A program made the translations under genes and the position numbers. Positions 1-5,946 of a stretch of 8,168 nt of DNA are shown here, in pieces; position 1 is the stretch's first letter, and every line of letters starts with the position of its first letter. The notes under the pieces are model-generated. The model had not been told where the DNA came from, did not search any database, and saw only the letters and a list, made by a program, of their open reading frames with translations. This DNA comes from an uncultured Ventosimonas sp. (GTDB lineage Bacteria; Pseudomonadota; Gammaproteobacteria; Pseudomonadales; Pseudomonadaceae), in the NCBI GenBank assembly GCA_945283395.1, contig CALYQH010000051.1, positions 1 to 8,168 of the forward strand, given 5' to 3'.

Positions 1-287
1 TTAGTGTAAATAATCCATTTCATAGTGAATAGCAAAAATATAGATAAAGTGGTTATAAATGATAGCATACAAAATTAGTGGTAATTTTAATAGAGATTTT
101 GTAATATTCTTAGCTTACGCTATTCATGATAAATTAAAATTGCTACTGTTTAGCATAAGAATAGTAATATACGTAAAGCTTAATACCTATCATCACTTGT
201 TATATAAAATTTCTTATGGTTATGTTGATCATTGAATATAACAGAAAATAAGCTTTAAATTGTGTAACCATACGAACTAAACATGGT

Positions 288-305
288 ATTTACTAATAAG
301 TAAAT
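288..305. repeat. Inverted repeat upstream of gabP-like gene
   Basis: Two perfect 7-base arms, ATTTACT and AGTAAAT, flank the 4-base centre AATA. The element lies about 82 bases before the TTG start of the permease, a sensible place for an operator. The sequence is AT-rich and a chance palindrome of this size is possible. No T-run follows it, so it is not a terminator. Confidence 0.3.
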
Positions 306-373
306 TTATTAATATTAACAAAAAAGCTAACACTAAATTCATGTTAATTTTAAGCCATTAATTAGTTATTTTT

Positions 374-380
374 GAGGAGA
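374..380 (+). promoter_or_regulatory. Shine-Dalgarno site that sets the TTG start of the GabP-like gene
   Basis: GAGGAGA sits 7 bases before the TTG at 388. It is one of the strongest ribosome binding sites in the window and justifies calling a TTG start. No ATG with comparable spacing exists in this frame before the conserved first helix. Confidence 0.75.
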
Positions 381-387
381 AACAATT

Positions 388-1782
388 TTGACTGAAAATA
401 ACAAAGTTACCCAAAATAATCATTATCATAATATCAATCTTAAAGGAGGTCTCAAATCTCGTCATTTAACCATGATGTCTATTGCTGGGGTAATTGGCGG
501 AGCATTATTTGTTGGTTCTGGCAATGCAATTGCTACGGCAGGGCCCGCGGTCATTTTAGCTTACTTGGGAGGAGGTGTTCTTGTTGTTTTAGTTGCACAC
601 CCTGATACAGGATCATTTTCGACCTATGCAGATAGAGCTATTGGGCGCTGGGCTGGTTTTACAATTGGCTGGTTATATTGGTATTTTTGGGCGTTACTGA
701 TGGGCTGGGAGGCTTTTGTTGCAGGGAAAATTCTGAGTTCTTGGTTTCCCATGATTCCGGTTTGGGGATTCGCACTAATAGTTGCAGTTTCACTTATCAT
801 TGTGAATTTCATGAATGTACGAAGCTATGGGGAATTTGAATTTTGGTTTGCTTTAATTAAAGTAATTGCTATCGTATTATTTATCATCGTTGGTTGTTTG
901 GCTATTTTTCACATCTGGCCCTGGGGAACTGCTAGCGGACTATCTCAACTAACGGCTATGGGTGGTTTTATTCCAAATGGATGGCAAACGGTAGTGGTAG
1001 CTTTATTAGGGGTTATGTTCGCTTTTTTAGGTGCCGAAATAGTCACAGTAGCTGCCGCAGAGTCTGCTGATCCTAGCAAAGAAATTGTTAAAACAACTAA
1101 ATCGGTAGTTTGGCGTATTTGTTTATTTTATGTAGGTTCTATTTTCATTGTCGTTGCATTAGTGCCTTGGAATGATCCTTTATTGAAAGATGCTACATGG
1201 GGTTCTTATAGGGTTACGTTAGAGGAATTGGGTATTCCTTACACAGGACTTATCGTTAATTTTATAGTATTAACCTCTGTTTGCAGTTGTTTTAACTCAG
1301 CTCTTTATACTTGTTCTCGAATGCTTTACTCTTTATCAAAAAGAGGCGATGCACACCGTATTATGCAAATAACAGGACAGAAGACCGGCACTCCTTTTGT
1401 AGGGGTACTTATTTCGAGTATTTTTACTTTTGTCGCTATATTTTTAGCAGCTTTTCAGTGGATGAATATTTATGATGTATTAATGCAAGCAACTGGAACT
1501 ATCGCCTTGTTAGTATATTTAGCTATTGCTTTTTCCCAATTGAATATGCGCCGAAAATTAGAAGCGGAAGGTAGAGAAATTAAATTGAAAGTATGGCTCT
1601 TCCCTTGGTTAACTTATGGAGTTATTGCTTTTATACTTCTCTCTTTTATAGTGATGTTGATTGAAGGCACTTATTTTTATGAGGTTGTTTATACTTGGAT
1701 ATTAGCTATTGTTATTGTGATGATGGGTATTGTTGCACAACTATTTAATATAGGCACTAAGGGGTTGGCTAGCCAGCAATAA
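388..1782 (+). CDS. gabP: GabP-like amino-acid permease (APC superfamily, AAT family) with a 9-residue gap in helix 2
   Basis: This is an inner-membrane proton-coupled amino-acid permease, most similar in motif order to the gamma-aminobutyrate permease GabP. A hydrophilic N-terminus of about 30 residues is followed by the conserved helix 1 stretch SIAGVIGGALFVGSG (residues 31-45). PDTGSFSTYADRAIGRWAGF follows at residues 72-91, then GEFEFWFALIKVIAI, and later ITSV/CSCFNSALYT-type and SRMLYSLSKRGDA motifs. The length, 464 residues, is close to E. coli GabP (about 466). The odd point is at residues 69-72: GabP and its relatives carry an MRMLAEMAVA-type segment between helix 2 and PDTG, but here V69 is followed by only Ala-His before PDTG. 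About nine residues (27 bases) are missing. The reading frame is otherwise intact. The similarly sized total length comes from a longer N-terminus. GABA is the best guess for substrate, but another amino acid is possible. It is convergent with the TerC-like gene. Confidence 0.85.
   Translation: MTENNKVTQNNHYHNINLKGGLKSRHLTMMSIAGVIGGALFVGSGNAIATAGPAVILAYLGGGVLVVLVAHPDTGSFSTYADRAIGRWAGFTIGWLYWYFWALLMGWEAFVAGKILSSWFPMIPVWGFALIVAVSLIIVNFMNVRSYGEFEFWFALIKVIAIVLFIIVGCLAIFHIWPWGTASGLSQLTAMGGFIPNGWQTVVVALLGVMFAFLGAEIVTVAAAESADPSKEIVKTTKSVVWRICLFYVGSIFIVVALVPWNDPLLKDATWGSYRVTLEELGIPYTGLIVNFIVLTSVCSCFNSALYTCSRMLYSLSKRGDAHRIMQITGQKTGTPFVGVLISSIFTFVAIFLAAFQWMNIYDVLMQATGTIALLVYLAIAFSQLNMRRKLEAEGREIKLKVWLFPWLTYGVIAFILLSFIVMLIEGTYFYEVVYTWILAIVIVMMGIVAQLFNIGTKGLASQQ
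397..404 (+). promoter_or_regulatory. Candidate Hfq/Crc CA motif at the permease start
   Basis: AATAACAA fits the AAYAAYAA form of the A-rich motif bound by Hfq/Crc in Pseudomonas catabolite repression. It begins 9 bases after the first base of the TTG start codon, so bound Hfq/Crc would cover the initiation region. Transporter mRNAs are typical targets. A-rich octamers are common in an AT-rich genome, so the match is only suggestive. Confidence 0.3.
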
Positions 1783-1798
1783 AGTGCAAACTTTAGGA

Positions 1799-1822
1799 AA
1801 GCCCTATTAAAATATAGGGCTT
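1799..1822. terminator. Hairpin between convergent gabP-like and terC-like genes
   Basis: AAGCCCTAT and ATAGGGCTT form a perfect 9-bp stem around a 6-base loop. It lies 16 bases after the permease stop and 10 bases after the end of the minus-strand TerC-like gene. The position suggests a shared bidirectional terminator. The T-run is short on both strands (TTC on plus, TTTCC on minus), so intrinsic termination may be weak. Confidence 0.6.
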
Positions 1823-1832
1823 CTAAGAAAGG

Positions 1833-2855
1833 TTAATGCGGATTTTTCTTTGGAAAGATAAAACTAGCTAATATTCCAATAATTAAAACCCCTAGTACTA
1901 CATACAGGCTGGCAATAGGCTTAATGTCATAGTCTATTTTCCAGACTTGGTTTGCCGCATTTAGTGCTAATTTAAATGCAATAAAAAATAACAGCGCAAT
2001 GATAGCTTTCTCTAAATGAATAAGATAATGGCGTAATGTTTCTAATACAAAATAAAGCGTTCTTAATCCTAAAATAGCAAACATCATAGCAGAATAAACT
2101 ATTAAAGGCTCTCGGCTTACAGCAATAATAGCAGGAACACTATCAAAGGCAAACATAACATCAGATAATTCAATTACTGCTAAGCATAAAAATAACGGTG
2201 TCGCATAAATAGCCCCTTTTTTTACATCGAATTGGAAGTTTTTATTATCTGCTTTTGCTAATTCTGCTGATACTTTTTTGCTACTGATGAAAAATTTATG
2301 ACCTACAATTTTGGGATAAACTGGAAAGAAATGCCGTACTATTCTATTAGCAAAGTGGTTTGAATAATCAGTAACTTCTTCTTTATTCTCTTTTTTGTTA
2401 AGCATCATAATAGCCGTCCAAGCTACTATAATTGCAAATGCTATTTCAACCCAAGGACCAAGTGATAATAATTCTGTGCCAATAGCTACAAAGATTCCTC
2501 TGAAAATAATGGCACCAATGACTCCTAAATAAAGTATTCGATGTCTATAAATCTCAGGTATTTTGAACCAAGAAAATATAGCCATCAAAACAAATAGATT
2601 ATCTATTGACAGTACTTTTTCGAGCGCATAACCTGTTAGAAAGAGGGTAGCTACCTCCGCATTGTGATGAATATAGAGAAAAACAGCAAAACTTAGCGAA
2701 ATAGCTATCCAAAAGATTGACCATAATACTGCATTCTTAAGTCCTATAGGCTTATCGCTATGGTGTGCCAATAAATCTATTAATAAAGCAACAATAGCTA
2801 AAGTGATGAAAACAGTAACTGTCTCAATTGGAAATCCTATGTTGGTTTGTGTCAT
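1833..2855 (-). CDS. TerC/Alx-family integral membrane protein
   Basis: This is a 340-residue multi-helix inner-membrane protein of the TerC family, the group that includes E. coli Alx. Members are linked to metal-ion export, mainly Mn(II), and to tellurium-resistance loci. The family signatures are both present: FLTGYALEKVLSIDNLFV (about residues 72-89, with E79, D85 and N86) and IELSDVMFAFDSVPAI (about 228-243, with E229, D232 and D238). The acidic residues within membrane helices are thought to bind the metal. A charged cytoplasmic loop lies at about 153-215. The C-terminal helix ends in a lysine-rich tail. The length is slightly above Alx (about 321), the surplus being mostly in the central loop. 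The start ATG has only a weak AGG about 13 bases upstream. I looked for the Mn-sensing yybP-ykoY riboswitch that precedes alx in E. coli and do not see one. It is divergent from cycA and alone in its transcription unit. Confidence 0.9.
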   Translation of the reverse strand: MTQTNIGFPIETVTVFITLAIVALLIDLLAHHSDKPIGLKNAVLWSIFWIAISLSFAVFLYIHHNAEVATLFLTGYALEKVLSIDNLFVLMAIFSWFKIPEIYRHRILYLGVIGAIIFRGIFVAIGTELLSLGPWVEIAFAIIVAWTAIMMLNKKENKEEVTDYSNHFANRIVRHFFPVYPKIVGHKFFISSKKVSAELAKADNKNFQFDVKKGAIYATPLFLCLAVIELSDVMFAFDSVPAIIAVSREPLIVYSAMMFAILGLRTLYFVLETLRHYLIHLEKAIIALLFFIAFKLALNAANQVWKIDYDIKPIASLYVVLGVLIIGILASFIFPKKNPH

Positions 2856-2901
2856 GAATGTATAAAGCCTATAAATTATGATATTAAGTAAAATGGGGTC
2901 A

Positions 2902-2917
2902 ATTATAAATTTATAAT
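2902..2917. repeat. 16-bp perfect palindrome in the terC-cycA divergent region
   Basis: ATTATAAATTTATAAT reads the same on both strands. It lies 47 bases before the TerC-like start. It consists only of A and T, so it is less striking than a mixed-base palindrome. The site could be part of an operator or a promoter -10 region for either gene. Confidence 0.3.
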
Positions 2918-2948
2918 AAGTTTTTAGCAGTCTATATATAGTATAGGA

Positions 2949-2973
2949 TGTAAAAAAGATGTTATTTTTTACA
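2949..2973. repeat. Inverted repeat TGTAAAAAA-N7-TTTTTTACA upstream of cycA
   Basis: Two perfect 9-base arms flank the centre GATGTTA. The right arm contains TTTACA (2968-2973), a 5 of 6 match to a sigma-70 -35 box reading toward cycA. A regulator bound here would therefore overlap the proposed promoter. The element may also fold as a hairpin, but no gene ends nearby for it to terminate. Confidence 0.4.
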
Positions 2974-2996
2974 AAAGATTATCTATCTGATACTGT
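2968..2996 (+). promoter_or_regulatory. Candidate cycA promoter
   Basis: The -35 candidate is TTTACA at 2968-2973. The -10 candidate is TACTGT at 2991-2996 (17-base spacer), or GATACT at 2989-2994 (15-base spacer, preceded by T). Either -10 is a poor match, so only the -35 is convincing. The -35 overlaps the right arm of the inverted repeat. Confidence 0.3.
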
Positions 2997-3064
2997 ATTA
3001 ACCTAATTTATTAAATGGACATAAATGACAAATGATCTTCATGAAGGTTTCAATTTAATTCGAG

Positions 3065-3081
3065 AAAAGGTTTATAAAGTG
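3065..3081 (+). promoter_or_regulatory. Ribosome binding site and GTG start preferred for cycA
   Basis: AAAAGG at 3065-3070 sits 8 bases before an in-frame GTG at 3079. The upstream in-frame ATG at 3025 has no good Shine-Dalgarno site. Starting at the GTG gives an N-terminus about as long before the NRHIQLIAIGG motif as in E. coli CycA. Confidence 0.6.
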
Positions 3082-4512
3082 ACAATTAAACAACAGGATA
3101 ATAAGCAAACAGAAGAGCAATTAAATAGGCATTTGAGCAATCGACATATTCAGCTTATTGCTATTGGTGGAGCTATAGGTACAGGTCTTTTTATGGGGTC
3201 AGGTAAAACTATCCATTTAGCAGGCCCGTCAATTTTATTAGTGTATATTATTATAGGTTTAATGTTATTTTTTGTAATGAGAGCAATGGGCGAACTACTG
3301 CTCTCTAACCTAAAATATAAGTCTTTTATAGATTTTACTACTGATTTACTAGGTCCTATGGCAGGGTTTTATATAGGTTGGACTTATTGGTTATGTTGGA
3401 TAGTTACAGGTATTGCTGATTTAGTAGCTATAGCTAGTTATGTACAATATTTTGCTCCCTACTTAGCACCTTGGATTCCAGCGGTCTTTTTTGTTTTATT
3501 TTTCTTATGCTTTAATCTATTGACTGTGAAATTATTTGGAGAGCTAGAGTTTTGGTTTGCTATTATCAAAGTAGTAGCTATTGTGGCTTTAATTATTGTC
3601 GGGCTAGGTTTTATTGTTTATGGTTTTACTACTCCTTCGGGGATTAAGACTAGTCTTGCTAATATATGGAATGATGGTGGCTTTTTTCCTACAGGATTTA
3701 CAGGATTTATTGCCGGTTTTCAGATAGCAGTATTTGCCTTCGTGGGCGTCGAACTAGTTGGTACTACAGCAGCAGAGGCACATAATCCAATCAAAACATT
3801 ACCTAGAGCCATTAATGCTATTCCCATTCGGATTATCCTATTTTATGTGCTTTCATTAGCTGTTATTATGAGTGTAATGCCTTGGCGAGCAATCGACCCT
3901 AACCAAAGTCCATTCATTAAATTGTTTACTTTTGCAGGAATACCTATTGCCGCTACTTTAGTCAATTTTGTAGTACTTACGTCGGCAGCTTCTTCTGCTA
4001 ATAGTGGTATCTATTCAACTAGTCGTATGTTATTTGGTTTAGCTCTTACTAGAAAAGCGCCTAAACTATTTGGCAAGTTATCAAGGACCGCCGTTCCCGC
4101 AACAGGTTTATTGTTTTCTTGTATTTGTTTATTACCAGCAGCTATCATCTTGTATTTTAATAATAAAGATATCATGCATGCGTTTACGCTGGTGACCACT
4201 ATGTCTACTATTTTATTTATTTTTGTATGGGGATTAATAATCTGTTCTTACCTAGCTTATCGTTTAAAAAGACCGGCTTTGCACGCCTCATCTTCTTATA
4301 AGATGCCTTGGGGATTATTAACCAGTGGGTTCTGCTTAGTCTTTTTTGCAGCATTGTTAGTTGCGCTGGCATTCAAAGAAGATACCCGATTGGCACTTAC
4401 CTATAGTCCCCTTTGGTTTATTTTGTTAGGTATTGCTTATTTATCTATTCCAAAGTCTATTAAAGCTAACTGGCATAGTTTAACGCAACAAGAATTCTCT
4501 GCTGAGGACTAG
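3079..4512 (+). CDS. cycA: D-serine/D-alanine/glycine transporter CycA
   Basis: This is an inner-membrane proton symporter of the APC superfamily (AAT family) that imports glycine, D-alanine and D-serine. It resembles E. coli CycA closely along its whole length. Diagnostic stretches include NRHIQLIAIGGAIGTGLFMG in helix 1, MRAMGELLLSN at the end of helix 2, FGELEFWFAIIKVVAIV, FQIAVFAFVGVELVGTTAAE, NFVVLTSAASSANSG and TSRMLFGLA. From the GTG start the product is 477 residues (E. coli about 470). The frame also stays open to an ATG at 3025, which would add 18 residues not expected in the family. Its MRAMGELLLSN segment is intact, in contrast with the GabP-like permease, where this region is missing. 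The TAG stop lies inside the first copy of an 11-base direct repeat. It has its own divergent promoter region. Confidence 0.93.
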   Translation: MTIKQQDNKQTEEQLNRHLSNRHIQLIAIGGAIGTGLFMGSGKTIHLAGPSILLVYIIIGLMLFFVMRAMGELLLSNLKYKSFIDFTTDLLGPMAGFYIGWTYWLCWIVTGIADLVAIASYVQYFAPYLAPWIPAVFFVLFFLCFNLLTVKLFGELEFWFAIIKVVAIVALIIVGLGFIVYGFTTPSGIKTSLANIWNDGGFFPTGFTGFIAGFQIAVFAFVGVELVGTTAAEAHNPIKTLPRAINAIPIRIILFYVLSLAVIMSVMPWRAIDPNQSPFIKLFTFAGIPIAATLVNFVVLTSAASSANSGIYSTSRMLFGLALTRKAPKLFGKLSRTAVPATGLLFSCICLLPAAIILYFNNKDIMHAFTLVTTMSTILFIFVWGLIICSYLAYRLKRPALHASSSYKMPWGLLTSGFCLVFFAALLVALAFKEDTRLALTYSPLWFILLGIAYLSIPKSIKANWHSLTQQEFSAED

Positions 4513-4553
4513 TATGCTAGTTTAATATAGAGGCTTTTTAATTAGTATGCTAG
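4510..4553. repeat. Two direct copies of an 11-base repeat at the cycA 3' end
   Basis: TAGTATGCTAG occurs at 4510-4520, where its first three bases are the cycA stop codon, and again at 4543-4553. The copies start 33 bases apart. The unit is partly self-complementary (TAG/CTA ends). The two copies could be a short duplication or a pair of binding sites. Confidence 0.4.
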
Positions 4554-4759
4554 CTATTGATTAAATAGTAGTTTATTAAATTGCTCAATAAGTTAACTAG
4601 GTATGATTATTAACGATCTGGATATTTCAGGTAAGCTATTATAAAAAATTAGTGCTGCTTAGGAGTAATTGTTCTTATAACTTGTTTGCAATATCTTGTG
4701 AAACAGCCTTTAACAACAAGTAAGTAGCTGATAGAATAGAGAATAGACAAAAGCACCTT

Positions 4760-4802
4760 GCTGCTAGACTTATCAATAAATATCATTTATAAACATAGCA
4801 GC
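4760..4802. repeat. Nested hairpin upstream of the cycA/rpsI terminator
   Basis: The outer stem pairs GCTGCTA (4760-4766) with TAGCAGC (4796-4802). An inner stem pairs ATAAAT (4776-4781) with ATTTAT (4785-4790) around ATC. A copy of AAAAGCACC at 4749-4757 lies just before the hairpin, and the same nine bases recur in the terminator stem. This suggests either a degenerate second terminator or alternative RNA pairings. Confidence 0.45.
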
Positions 4803-4806
4803 TAAT

Positions 4807-4832
4807 AAAAAAGCACCCTAAGGTGCTTTTTT
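4807..4832. terminator. Bidirectional rho-independent terminator
   Basis: A perfect 11-bp inverted repeat, AAAAAAGCACC / GGTGCTTTTTT, flanks the loop CTAA. On both strands a GC core is followed by a run of six T, so it should stop transcription from rplM-rpsI on the minus strand and read-through from cycA on the plus strand. It lies 21 bases after the rpsI stop codon. Confidence 0.92.
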
Positions 4833-4853
4833 GTACGAATATAATAAAACCTA

Positions 4854-5243
4854 TTAACGTTTTGAGTATTGTGGACGTTTACGTGCTTTACGTAGACCCA
4901 CTTTCTTACGTTCCACTTCACGAGCGTCACGAGTTACATAACCCGCTTTGCGTAATGCGCTACGTAAGGTTTCATCATAGTCAATTAATGCCCGGGTGAT
5001 ACCATGACGAATAGCCCCAGCTTGACCGCTTACACCACCACCTTGAACCGTTACATAAATATCAAAGTTTTCGGTGTTTTCAGTAAGCTCTAAAGGTTGG
5101 CGAACAACCATACGAGCAGTTTCGCGACCAAAGAAATTATCTAAGTCACGATTATTGATAGAAATTTTACCAGTGCCTTTGCGTAAAAATACACGTGCAA
5201 TGGCAGTTTTGCGACGACCTGTACCGTAGTTTTGAGCTGACAT
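4854..5243 (-). CDS. rpsI: 30S ribosomal protein S9 (uS9)
   Basis: S9 is a small-subunit protein with a basic C-terminal tail that reaches the P-site tRNA. Family hallmarks are present: [20 protein letters not shown] near the N-terminus, [16 protein letters not shown] in the middle, [19 protein letters not shown], then [20 protein letters not shown] and the terminal SKR. I prefer the ATG at 5243, which has AGGA 6 bases upstream and gives 129 residues (E. coli 130). A TTG two codons earlier is also open. The gene follows rplM by 15 bases and is the last gene of the operon, before the strong terminator at 4807-4832. Confidence 0.98.
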   Translation of the reverse strand: MSAQNYGTGRRKTAIARVFLRKGTGKISINNRDLDNFFGRETARMVVRQPLELTENTENFDIYVTVQGGGVSGQAGAIRHGITRALIDYDETLRSALRKAGYVTRDAREVERKKVGLRKARKRPQYSKR

Positions 5244-5258
5244 AATCAATCCTGCCTA

Positions 5259-5687
5259 TTAAATTTTCAATTCTTGGGGTTGTTGAGCGGTATGAGGGTG
5301 TTCAGTACCCTTATACACTTTCAGCTTACGATACATAGCACGTCCTAATGGATTCTTAGGTAGCATACCTTTTACAGCTGTTTCAATAATACGTTCTGGT
5401 GCTTTGATAACTAATTTTTCAAAACTAATTTCTTTTATACCACCAGGAAAACCAGAATGTGAGTAGTATTTTTTATCAGTAGTTTTGGCACCAGTTACTT
5501 TCACTTGCTCAGCATTGATAACAACAATGTAATCACCAGTATCAACATGAGGAGTATATTCAGGTTTATGTTTGCCACGTAGGCGTGATGCGATTTCAGT
5601 CGCTAGACGACCCAACGTTTGCCCTGCAGCATCAATAACAAACCAGTCACGTTTAACAGTTTCTGGCTTTGCACTAAAAGTTTTCAT
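5259..5687 (-). CDS. rplM: 50S ribosomal protein L13 (uL13)
   Basis: L13 is an early-assembling large-subunit protein that binds 23S rRNA. The 142-residue length matches E. coli L13. Characteristic stretches are [40 protein letters not shown], the HSGFPGGIK loop, [20 protein letters not shown] and the C-terminal [11 protein letters not shown]. The ATG at 5687 is preceded by GAGG about 10 bases upstream. It is the first gene of the conserved rplM-rpsI pair. In E. coli the operon is repressed by L13 through its leader; the same is plausible here, but the leader structure was not demonstrated. Confidence 0.98.
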   Translation of the reverse strand: MKTFSAKPETVKRDWFVIDAAGQTLGRLATEIASRLRGKHKPEYTPHVDTGDYIVVINAEQVKVTGAKTTDKKYYSHSGFPGGIKEISFEKLVIKAPERIIETAVKGMLPKNPLGRAMYRKLKVYKGTEHPHTAQQPQELKI

Positions 5688-5701
5688 TCTTTATAGCCTC
5701 A

Positions 5702-5752
5702 AGACCGCATAAAAAGACGGCGGATATTACTAAAAATGGGTTAAAAGTACAA
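5702..5752 (-). promoter_or_regulatory. Candidate rplM promoter and short leader
   Basis: On the minus strand TTGTAC (5752-5747) and TAATAT (5729-5724) are separated by exactly 17 bases. Transcription would start shortly after, giving a leader of about 30 bases. That leader carries CCGC and GCGG segments that can pair around a U-rich loop just before the Shine-Dalgarno site. This is a plausible site for translational autoregulation. Confidence 0.45.
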
Positions 5753-5813
5753 TACCACCCATTGCAACGCTTTGTGGGGTCGGGGTATAGCGTGCATGGA
5801 AGCAATCAATCAT

Positions 5814-5846
5814 TATTGAAGCAAAGCTAGGCACTATGCTTCAATA
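5814..5846. repeat. 10-bp stem hairpin downstream of the yebB-like gene
   Basis: TATTGAAGCA (5814-5823) and TGCTTCAATA (5837-5846) pair perfectly around a 13-base loop. On the minus strand it lies about 100 bases after the YebB-like stop and 62 bases before the rplM -35 box. No T-run follows on either strand, so it is not a standard intrinsic terminator. It could protect a 3' end or be a factor-dependent stop. The stop codon of the alternative-frame extension described in the findings lies partly in its loop. Confidence 0.55.
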
Positions 5847-5946
5847 GCGCAGGTTTTATAAATCCCTGCTAAAATAGCCGTATAATTATCCAGATTATCA
5901 GGAAAATAGCAAGTAAATTTTTCTGGTTGCAATGGATAGTGCGTTT

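Larger units (their letters stand above)
1..387. other. AT-rich intergenic region upstream of gabP-like gene
   Basis: I find no supported gene here. All frames are broken by stops except a 37-codon open stretch on the minus strand at the left edge, which lacks a convincing start. The region ends in the ribosome binding site of the permease that starts at 388. It contains an inverted repeat at 288-305 (listed separately). No -35/-10 pair stands out against the strong AT bias, so the permease promoter could not be placed. Confidence 0.6.
4513..4853. other. Noncoding region between cycA and rpsI
   Basis: I see no credible gene in this 341-base convergent spacer. The longest start-to-stop reading with any ribosome site is a 13-codon stretch at 4603-4644. 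The region holds the second copy of the 11-base repeat, one perfect AAYAAYAA motif (AACAACAA, 4712-4719), a nested hairpin at 4760-4802 and the bidirectional terminator at 4807-4832. Two convergent genes need much less space than this, so a small RNA on the plus strand ending at the terminator is possible. No promoter for one is evident. Confidence 0.5.

Noticed and set aside
1..114. Minus-strand open stretch of 37 codons at the left edge ending in a TAA at 3-1
   Set aside because: It is closed upstream by a stop at 115-117, has no start codon with a ribosome site, and is AT-rich enough to be open by chance. It might be a decayed tail, but nothing supports a gene.
624..812. 62-codon open frame on the opposite strand inside the GabP-like gene
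   Set aside because: It lies entirely within a well-conserved permease and has no ribosome site or recognisable protein pattern. The same holds for the similar frames opposite cycA (4011-4199) and yebB (6121-6345).
2949..2973. TyrR/PhhR box (TGTAAA-N6-TTTACA) upstream of cycA
   Set aside because: The half-sites TGTAAA and TTTACA are present but are separated by 13 bases, not 6.
2856..3024. yybP-ykoY manganese riboswitch ahead of the TerC-like gene
   Set aside because: The spacer is short and AT-rich, and the conserved GC-rich loop motifs of that riboswitch are not visible.
4603..4644. 13-codon ATG-to-TAA reading on the plus strand in the cycA-rpsI spacer
   Set aside because: It is too short, the AGG is only 2 bases from the ATG, and no family is recognisable.
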